From the NCBI RefSeq assembly GCF_001457775.1, contig NZ_CYSG01000003.1:124001-188000 (forward strand): 64,000 nucleotides of DNA. The letters run 5' to 3'. Positions 47,455-54,028 of the stretch are shown one piece after another (position 1 is the first letter of the stretch; the number at the start of each line of letters is the position of its first letter). Below the pieces are notes generated by a model that saw only the letters and a list, made by a program, of their open reading frames with translations, was not told the DNA's origin and searched no databases. The stretch comes from Phaeobacter sp. CECT 5382. GTDB lineage: Bacteria; Pseudomonadota; Alphaproteobacteria; Rhodobacterales; Rhodobacteraceae. Position numbers and translations under genes: made by a program.

Positions 47455-47919
47455 ATGCCCAGAATCACTGCTCTGCCCACCGATCTAGTCCGACAGGTAC
47501 AAAATGGCGGATCAGACGCCCATGGCCAGATCCCCGAACGCGTCATCGCACAGGGAAGCGCCAACCCCTGTCGTCACTGCCTGCGCTACATACCCGAAGG
47601 TGCCGAGATGCTGATCCTCGCCCTGCGCCCCTTTCCTGCGGCCCAGCCCTATGCCGAAACCGGCCCGATCTTTCTTTGCGCTGCCCCCTGCGCCCGTCAC
47701 GTGGGACCGGAGCTGCCCGAGATCTTGCAAGACTCTCCGGACTATCTGATCAAGGGCTACAATACAGAGGATCGTATCGTTTACGGCACCGGTCTGGTGG
47801 TGCCACAGGACGCAATGATGCAGCAGGCCGCAACAATCTTTGACGACCCACGTGTCGACTACATTCACATCCGGTCCTCACGCAACAATTGCTACCAGGC
47901 CCGTATCGACAAATCTTGA
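47455..47919 (+). CDS. DUF1203 protein
   Basis: 154 residues. CRHCLRYIPEGAEMLIL near residue 40 and HIRSSRNNCYQARI at the C-terminus are typical of DUF1203. The cysteine pair at CRHC and the later CAAPC could bind metal. No signal peptide. The ATG at 47455 follows AAAGGAAAGCCG; 11 upstream codons are excluded. Function unknown. Confidence 0.82.
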   Translation: MPRITALPTDLVRQVQNGGSDAHGQIPERVIAQGSANPCRHCLRYIPEGAEMLILALRPFPAAQPYAETGPIFLCAAPCARHVGPELPEILQDSPDYLIKGYNTEDRIVYGTGLVVPQDAMMQQAATIFDDPRVDYIHIRSSRNNCYQARIDKS

Positions 47920-48021
47920 AGCCGCCAAACAGAGTGCAGTCTGCGTAAAAGCACTGCACTCTCGACACGAGCACTCTCAACACAAAAAAGTACCGCAAGC
48001 GATATATATTAAAGGGGAAAA

Positions 48022-48097
48022 TGGGGCGACTGATGGGGATCGAACCCACGACAACCTGGACCACAACCAGGGGCTCTACCACTGAGCTACAGCCGCC
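48022..48097 (-). tRNA. tRNA-His (GTG anticodon)
   Basis: On the minus strand the sequence folds as a full cloverleaf. There is an encoded G-1 opposite C73, acceptor stem GCGGCTG/CAGTCGC, then U8-A9, D arm GCTCAGTGGTAGAGC, anticodon arm CCTGG-TTGTGGT-CCAGG with anticodon GTG, T arm CGTGGGTTCGATCCCCATC, and an encoded 3' CCA. G-1:C73 is the identity element read by most bacterial histidyl-tRNA synthetases. hisS lies 388 bases away, upstream on the same strand, with its terminator between. Confidence 0.96.
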
Positions 48098-48355
48098 GCA
48101 ATTGGGGGAGTACTAGCCCAGGTCCAAACCATTGTCCATACATTTTCGAAGGCTATTTCCACCAATGTGAAAAGATTTTCACGCCCCTACTGACGCAGGC
48201 AAAATCACATTGTTTCAGATAGATAAGGGAAATCTGAACATCGTCGGCCTTCCTGTGGCACCCATCTCCGATCAAAACCGTCCTGTTTCCTGCGATTCTC
48301 TCAAGCCTCCTTCGACATCAGGCCTTGTAGAAATCAGCCCCAGTAGAAATCGGGC
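48098..48355. other. Gap between tRNA-His and the hisS terminator
   Basis: I see no open reading frame of protein character and no RNA fold here. The strand facing the tRNA should hold its promoter, but I cannot pick a convincing -35/-10 pair. Confidence 0.4.
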
Positions 48356-48387
48356 ATAAAAAAACAGGCCATGGGATATGGCCTGTT
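48356..48387 (-). terminator. Terminator after hisS
   Basis: On the minus strand AACAGGCCAT and ATGGCCTGTT pair perfectly around a five-base loop and run into seven T residues. It is a textbook intrinsic terminator about 100 bases after the hisS stop. Confidence 0.9.
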
Positions 48388-48484
48388 CCTTGATCCTGTC
48401 ATTTTGCGCCGACGGCCTCCGCAAACCCGACCCGATCCAATCCGACCCGGCAAACCCGCTCAGCCCTGTAAATCAGCCCTGTAA

Positions 48485-49807
48485 TCAGCCCTGTGGCGTC
48501 CCGGAGAAACTGCCCAAATCCACGCTTTGCTGATCACCGGTTTCCATATTCTTCAGGAACGCGGCTCCGTCGCGGATAATCCAGACAAAGGGAATACCCT
48601 TGTTGTTGGCATATTTCAGCTGTTTGTCCAGCTTGGCCACACCAGGCAGAGTTTCGGCGTTCCAGCCCAACTGGCGCAGTCTGGCGGCTGTCGCCGTCAG
48701 GGTGCTGTAGTTGTCCGGCGCGTCGCTCGCAACCAGCACCTGTGTTGGCGTTTTGCGGCCCACATCCAGCAAACCCTCTTTCAGCAGCTTGGTAAAGATC
48801 CGGGTATGGCCGATCGAGATCCCAACACCGGGCAATTTACGGCGCATGAAAGATCCCACGAGGTTCTCATACCGCCCGCCGGCACAAATCGACGGATAAT
48901 CCGGAAAATCGATGAATTTGGCCTCGTAGACCACACCGGTATAGTAATCGAACCCACGCGAAATCGACAGATCACCCAGGATCTCGACCTGTTCAGGTCG
49001 GCTTTTCTCCACGCTTTCCAGCGTGTCGCAGAGCTGCTGCTGGCCTTCGCGAATGTGGTCATTCATCAGCCCCAGACGCGCCAGACCGTTTTCAATATCG
49101 CCCGCATTGCCGCGGATCTGCGAAAAGGCGATGCAGGTATCGATACCCGCCTGATCCAGCTCTAGCTCGGTGCTCAGACGCGTTGACAACTGTTCGGTTG
49201 TCAGCTTGTCCACCTTGTCGAGGATACGCGCCAGCAGGGTCGCATCCGCAAGGCCCAGCGCTTCACCGAGACCATTCATCAGGCGACGGTTGCTGACCTG
49301 AAACCGGACCGGTCCGGTTTCCAGCAGACCAAAGGCGGCGGCTGCGATTTCCAGCATCTCACCATCATAGGCCAACGAGACACTTTCGCTATCGATCACA
49401 TCGATATCGCATTGGGTGAACTCGCGAAAACGCCCTTCTTGCGGGCGTTCGCCGCGCCACGCGCGCTGCATCTGATAGCGCTTGAACGGAAAGGTCAGCT
49501 GGCCGTGGTGCTTGGCAACATAGCGCGCGGTGGGCACGGTCATGTCATAGTGCAGGGCATATTTCGCCTTGCTGTCACCGTCGTCAGCCAGACGGCGCAG
49601 CGCGTAGATCTCTTTGTCGACATCTTCGCCCTTGGCGGCAAGGGTTTCGACCTTTTCGACCGAAGGCGTTTCGATGCTAGCATAGCCATAGCTTTCGAAC
49701 AGCTTAGAGAGCTGGTTGAGCCATTTCAGTTCAACATCGCGCACCTCGGGGGTGTATTCCGGAAAGCCGCTGATCGCAAAATCAAGCTTCGTTTTTGCCT
49801 TCACCAT
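48485..49807 (-). CDS. hisS: Histidyl-tRNA synthetase
   Basis: Charges tRNA-His. About 440 residues from the start MVKAKTKLDFAISGF; the 29 codons open upstream are basic and poorly protein-like. Class II motif 2 is visible in RYQMQRAWRGERPQEGRFREF and motif 3 in GVGISIGHTRI. The histidine-binding loop GLDISRGFDYYTG-type motif appears as LSISRGFDYYTG. The C-terminal anticodon-binding domain is at about 345-440. The stop codon lies in a triple 10-base repeat (see findings). hisZ and hisG are not adjacent. Confidence 0.94.
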   Translation of the reverse strand: MVKAKTKLDFAISGFPEYTPEVRDVELKWLNQLSKLFESYGYASIETPSVEKVETLAAKGEDVDKEIYALRRLADDGDSKAKYALHYDMTVPTARYVAKHHGQLTFPFKRYQMQRAWRGERPQEGRFREFTQCDIDVIDSESVSLAYDGEMLEIAAAAFGLLETGPVRFQVSNRRLMNGLGEALGLADATLLARILDKVDKLTTEQLSTRLSTELELDQAGIDTCIAFSQIRGNAGDIENGLARLGLMNDHIREGQQQLCDTLESVEKSRPEQVEILGDLSISRGFDYYTGVVYEAKFIDFPDYPSICAGGRYENLVGSFMRRKLPGVGISIGHTRIFTKLLKEGLLDVGRKTPTQVLVASDAPDNYSTLTATAARLRQLGWNAETLPGVAKLDKQLKYANNKGIPFVWIIRDGAAFLKNMETGDQQSVDLGSFSGTPQG

Positions 49808-49936
49808 CTGGATATACTCCGCGTCGCTATCAATAGGTCTGTATTTTGGGGTCGCGCGGTGAATAGCACGCGCGCGCGCAATTGCAACCTGCAAGCCCTC
49901 ATCCCCAGCCCGCCCCAGTCTGGGATCAGTCTGTGA

Positions 49937-50869
49937 TCAGACGCCTTTGGCCGTCAGCGCCAAAAAGACGTCCTCGAGATCCGCCTCGGCGGTTTTGACG
50001 TCCCGGATCGAAATGCCTGCCGCACGGACCGCCGCCAGAACCTGTTCGGCGCTGGTCTCATTGCCATGATAGCGCAGCAGCACCGCGCCGTCGTCACGCA
50101 GCTCGGATGTAATACCTGGCCCCTGCGGCAGGAGCGTGACCGGGCTGGCGGGATGTACCACCATGGATTTGGCATCCAAGCGTCCCAGCAGATTGGCGGT
50201 GCTGTCGCGCGCCACCACTTCGCCCTGGTTGATGATGGCGATCTCGTCGCACATCTCTTCGGCCTCTTCCAGGTAATGCGTCGTCAGGATGATGGTCATG
50301 CCCTGCTGGTTCAGCTTGCGGATGTTCGCCCAAAGCATCTGGCGCAACTCGATATCCACCCCTGCTGTAGGCTCGTCCAGCACCAGAATATGCGGATGAT
50401 GCACCAGTGCTTTGCCCAGCAGCAGGCGCCGCCGCATGCCGCCAGACAGGGTGCGGGCATAGGCATGCGCCTTATCCGTGAGGCCGATCATTTCCAGGAT
50501 CTCGTCGCTGCGGCGTTCCGGTTTTGGCACACCATACAGCCCCGCCTGCACCTCCAACGCGCCGCGCGGAGTGAAGAACGGGTCCAGGTTCAGCTCCTGT
50601 GGCATCACTCCGATGGCAGCGCGACTTTGGCGGGGATTGGTATCCTGATCAAAACCCCAGATGGTGACCTTACCGGATGTTTTGCGCACCAGACCCGCCA
50701 TGATGTTGATCATGGTTGATTTCCCGGCGCCGTTGGGCCCCAGCAGACCAAAGACGGATCCGCGTGGGATGGTCAGATCAATGCCTTTCAAAGCATGCTT
50801 TTCGGGCTGGCCTTTGCTGCCTTTGTAGGTTTTGCGCAAGCTTTCGATACGGATTGCCTCATCTCTCAT
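49937..50869 (-). CDS. ABC transporter ATP-binding protein (ABC-2 type), no linked permease
   Basis: 310 residues. Walker A GPNGAGKS is at 44-51, signature LSGGMRRRL near 142, Walker B LVLDEPTAGVD near 165 and the switch His in TTHYLEEAEEM. The C-terminal 90 residues match the extension of ABC-2-type drug or polysaccharide exporters (YadG-like). No membrane permease is next to it: hisS follows and a divergent small gene precedes. It must pair with a permease elsewhere (inference). Confidence 0.9.
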   Translation of the reverse strand: MRDEAIRIESLRKTYKGSKGQPEKHALKGIDLTIPRGSVFGLLGPNGAGKSTMINIMAGLVRKTSGKVTIWGFDQDTNPRQSRAAIGVMPQELNLDPFFTPRGALEVQAGLYGVPKPERRSDEILEMIGLTDKAHAYARTLSGGMRRRLLLGKALVHHPHILVLDEPTAGVDIELRQMLWANIRKLNQQGMTIILTTHYLEEAEEMCDEIAIINQGEVVARDSTANLLGRLDAKSMVVHPASPVTLLPQGPGITSELRDDGAVLLRYHGNETSAEQVLAAVRAAGISIRDVKTAEADLEDVFLALTAKGV

Positions 50870-50951
50870 TGCAGCTCTTGCCCCCGGATTTTGCATCAGA
50901 CATACATGGTTCCAACATGCGCCTAGCCGAAAACCGAGAGGACTGCCAGCG

Positions 50952-51134
50952 ATGACCATCCAAGCGCCCGAAACCAAGATCGTTGATACCTACCGCGTTG
51001 CCTGCGACGGCGGCGAAGGCGCACTGGGCCATCCCCGGGTCTACCTGCAGATCCCAGAGGACGTAGGTTTCGTGGAATGCCCCTATTGCGACTGCAAATA
51101 CATCCACAAAGATTTCGCTGACAACGCCGAGTGA
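50952..51134 (+). CDS. NDUFS6-like zinc-finger protein
   Basis: 60 residues. Cys18, His27, Cys43 and Cys46 (VACDGG, GHPRVYLQI, ECPYCDCKY) match the zinc site of the NDUFS6/13-kDa accessory subunit of complex I, which alphaproteobacteria share with mitochondria. It would sit on the peripheral arm near the quinone module. The start follows a weak GCCAGCG. It is divergent from the ABC ATPase gene and far from any nuo cluster in this window. Confidence 0.88.
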   Translation: MTIQAPETKIVDTYRVACDGGEGALGHPRVYLQIPEDVGFVECPYCDCKYIHKDFADNAE

Positions 51135-51582
51135 TCCTCACTTAAGACACAGCGCCTTTGCTGTGCGGCCTCTGGCACGCCTGCGCAGAGTTGCAGGTTG
51201 GCTGAAAACACCTTCATCCACGTCGGCCATCCACGTCGGCGAAAGTTTTTCGTAGCTTTTTCTCGTAGCTTGCTGAACGCAGTTCTGGGTTTCAGGACTG
51301 CGTTTACGTGCCAGTGGTTATGAGTCTGTGGTCTGATCCGGTCCATCGCGATGGACCAAATGCGCAGACTGCGGTATCCTATTGTACGGCCCTGCACCAT
51401 ATTTCGAGTCGCAGGGTCATCTTTTTTCGACGCTGCGTGTAGATGCCTCATTATTTCATGAGTGCTGACGCTTTGGTTTTCTGCCTCTGACCCAGCTCCG
51501 GTCTGCTTCGGTCTGCCTTTCGTCCGCCCGCAATCTGCCTTCCGTTTGGCCAGCGTCACCCTTGTTTGTGAGTTGTTTTTGC
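51135..51582. other. Long gap with short tandem duplications
   Basis: About 450 bases with no credible gene. CACAGC-GCCTTT-GCTGTG at the left could be a weak terminator for the zinc-finger gene. A perfect 13-base tandem repeat CATCCACGTCGGC is at 51215-51240, followed by an imperfect one built on TTTTTC(TC)GTAGC at 51246-51269. The rest should carry the promoter of the HTH-hydrolase gene. Confidence 0.5.
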
Positions 51583-53319
51583 ATGACCGATCTATTGCCC
51601 ACGAAAGAGCGTGAAGAGGCCCAGACCTCGCTGATCCAGGCGATCTATGAGGTCGCGATCGACCCCAATGTCTACGACAAGCTGGTTGATCTCTGGGGGA
51701 GGCATTTGTTGGCCACATTAGGCGAGGACCTGCAGACCCCGCAGGATTTGTCACCCGTGGTGGCACAGCATCTGTTGCGCGCCTTTGAAATTCTCAACCG
51801 GCTGGGACGTCAGGAGCAGGCACAGGCGCCAGCGCAGCCAAAATCAGATCGCGCCGAACTGCGTCTCTCGCAGAGCGGCGAAATCCTCGACACCAGCCCG
51901 TTGGCGACCGAAGTCCTGGGCGCCGCCCCACAAGGGTCGGTCTTTGATCTGGCGCTCTCCTCAGAAAGTGCAGCCCGCCTGCGTCTGGAGATTGGTGGCA
52001 AGAAGGCCAGCGCCCTCGCCAGTAACGCCGCCGATGACGCCGCCAGCGAGATCTATGTGTTTTTTACCAAAGGCGACAAACACCCCTATCCGATGGTGCG
52101 CGAGCAGCCAGCTGAAGGCGGGACCGGGCAAGACTTCATTCTGGCTGGCCTGCATAACAAATGGACCGAGGCCCATGATCAGATCCTGCGGAAGATGTTC
52201 GGCCTTACTGACGCCGAGACCCGCGTTGCCCGCGAGCTGCTGACCGGCGCCACCCTGCCGGAAATTGCCGCCACCACCGGGCGGTCGGTGGATACACTGC
52301 GCACGCAGCTCAAATCTATCCGCCGCAAGACCTATACTTCGAACCAGCAACAACTGGTGCGTATCATGACGGGGCTGGAAACCTTGATCAAAACCAGCAG
52401 CATGTCCAGCAACAGCAGTGACAGAACCGATCACCATTTCATTTTGCCAGACGGGCGCAAAATGGCCTATCGCTGCTTTGGGCCGGAACAGGGACAGCCC
52501 TGCCTGTTTATACACAACATGCTGAACGGACCCAATTTTCCCGATGCCTTGATCCCTGAAATCCACCGGCTGGGTCTGCGCCTGATCTGCCCCATTCGCC
52601 CCGGTTTTGGCAGCAGCGACCCGGATCCCGTCTCCAGACGCCACCCGCGCGAAGCCCCGGATCGCTTTTGCGCCGATATGAGCGCCTTTCTGAAACATCT
52701 GGGGCATCGTCGACTGGTCGCCATCGGCCATATGTCCGGCGCTGTTTTTGCCTTTCGGCTGGCGCAACTGCATCCCAAGCTGATCACCGGGGTATTCAAC
52801 ATTTCCGGCGCGGTGCCGCTCACCGATATGGGCCAGATCCGCGCCATGCACTATCGCCAGCAGATCATGGCCCTCACCGCCCGGTTTACTCCGCGCATGC
52901 TGCCGACACTGCTGCGGGCCGGCATCGCCCAGATCGATGCAGGCGGGGTCGAAGCCTTTTTGAACGCGCTCTATCGCCAGGGTACCCCTGATCGCGCTAT
53001 TGCCGAGCATGCCGAACACCGCGACATCCTGTTCACGGGGTTTCGTCAGACCGTCCAGCAGGGACATTGGAGTTTTGCCATCGATTCCCATCACGTGGTC
53101 CGTGACTGGTCGCGCTATTGTGCCTTTCTGGCACAGCCGGTGATTCTGATCCATGGCACGGCCGACCCCGTGGTCACCGAGGCCAGCGCCCAAAGCTTTG
53201 CGGCCCGCATGGGGTTTCAGTTTCACAGCTACAGTGATGTTGGCCAACTGGTACTCTACCAGCAAAGCCGCGACGTGCTGCAGCGGCTTAAACAAATGGC
53301 CAGCGCAACGCTTGAATGA
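51583..53319 (+). CDS. LuxR-type HTH fused to an alpha/beta hydrolase domain
   Basis: 578 residues from the start MTDLLPTKER. Residues 1-190 form an N-terminal helical/PAS-like sensor region. Residues about 203-265 are a LuxR/GerE helix-turn-helix (LTDAETRVARELLTGATLPE, then IAATTGRSVDTLRTQLKSIR). Residues about 283-575 are an alpha/beta hydrolase with Ser385 in GHMSGA and Asp528 in HGTADPV. The catalytic His position reads SDVGQLVLYQ, with Gln555. So the domain is probably a ligand sensor rather than an enzyme. No partner operon is visible. A small membrane protein gene follows 103 bases later. Confidence 0.85.
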   Translation: MTDLLPTKEREEAQTSLIQAIYEVAIDPNVYDKLVDLWGRHLLATLGEDLQTPQDLSPVVAQHLLRAFEILNRLGRQEQAQAPAQPKSDRAELRLSQSGEILDTSPLATEVLGAAPQGSVFDLALSSESAARLRLEIGGKKASALASNAADDAASEIYVFFTKGDKHPYPMVREQPAEGGTGQDFILAGLHNKWTEAHDQILRKMFGLTDAETRVARELLTGATLPEIAATTGRSVDTLRTQLKSIRRKTYTSNQQQLVRIMTGLETLIKTSSMSSNSSDRTDHHFILPDGRKMAYRCFGPEQGQPCLFIHNMLNGPNFPDALIPEIHRLGLRLICPIRPGFGSSDPDPVSRRHPREAPDRFCADMSAFLKHLGHRRLVAIGHMSGAVFAFRLAQLHPKLITGVFNISGAVPLTDMGQIRAMHYRQQIMALTARFTPRMLPTLLRAGIAQIDAGGVEAFLNALYRQGTPDRAIAEHAEHRDILFTGFRQTVQQGHWSFAIDSHHVVRDWSRYCAFLAQPVILIHGTADPVVTEASAQSFAARMGFQFHSYSDVGQLVLYQQSRDVLQRLKQMASATLE

Positions 53320-53422
53320 AAACGCCCCGGTTTTCGCAAAAACCCCCCATCCCTACCCCATCGGGGGTATGACGGCGCGCCAAGGCTCTGACTAACCTCC
53401 GGCATTGTTTACGGAGTTAATT

Positions 53423-53767
53423 ATGCGAGATTTCATTTCCTTTATTCAGGGTTACCCTCAAATCCTGCAAGTCATTGGTGTATTTGGATTTTCATTGTAC
53501 ATCACAGTCTTCACCTTGCTGCAGACCGGGCGTATTTGCGGCAATAGTATCGGCTATACCTGCTTTGTGGTGACTGCCGCCTCCTGCGTTTTGATCAGCC
53601 TTGTCACCGCCTTTAACCTTGCCGCCTTTCTGATCCAGTCCAGTTATGTTTGCATCGGGCTGTTTGGTTTGGCGCGGCGTTTTGTGATCCGGCGGATGCA
53701 CCAGACCCGCTATCACCCTGCGCCGATACGGCAATCCTTTGCTGCCGCCATGCGCCAGTCACGATAG
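53423..53767 (+). CDS. Small membrane protein, CBU_0592-like
   Basis: 114 residues with three hydrophobic helices. The layout GVFGFSLYITVFTLLQTGRI then ASCVLISLVTAFNLAAFLIQ then VCIGLFGLARR matches the CBU_0592-like membrane domain, whose function is unknown. The start at MRDFISF follows GGAGTTAATT. The last codons and stop lie in a 14-base tandem duplication (53754-53781). Confidence 0.75.
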   Translation: MRDFISFIQGYPQILQVIGVFGFSLYITVFTLLQTGRICGNSIGYTCFVVTAASCVLISLVTAFNLAAFLIQSSYVCIGLFGLARRFVIRRMHQTRYHPAPIRQSFAAAMRQSR

Positions 53768-53863
53768 GCCAGTCACGATAGGCCTTCACGACATCATCGT
53801 CGTCAGGGCCACCTACCTCAGGGCCAATTTTCCGTAGACGATCTCTCCACCTGGCCCTGTGCC

Positions 53864-53902
53864 CTGCCCCGGCGGTTTTACCTCCTGCCGGGGCAGGTTT
53901 TG
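53864..53902 (+). terminator. Terminator before polA
   Basis: CCTGCCCCGGC and GCCGGGGCAGG form an 11-pair stem with a 13-base loop, followed by TTTTG. It follows the small membrane protein gene and would separate it from polA. Confidence 0.8.
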
Positions 53903-54028
53903 CACCTGCGCGTCTCGGGTCACCTCGTACCCCAGCAACAAACTGACAACGACGGGAATGGCAATTGCCCTCGGATGCCGGATCACCGATAACGGAGGTC
54001 ACACGCGCAACACCCGGAGCATCAGGCC

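Noticed and set aside
50731-50752. A reverse-strand match to the repeat core (GGGCCCAACGGCGC)
   Set aside because: It encodes the Walker A loop (GPNGAGKS) of the ABC ATPase and has no second hairpin or GGGCGGGAG.
51961-53295. A 444-codon open frame antisense to the HTH-hydrolase gene
   Set aside because: The plus-strand frame has clear HTH and hydrolase motifs. The antisense frame has none.
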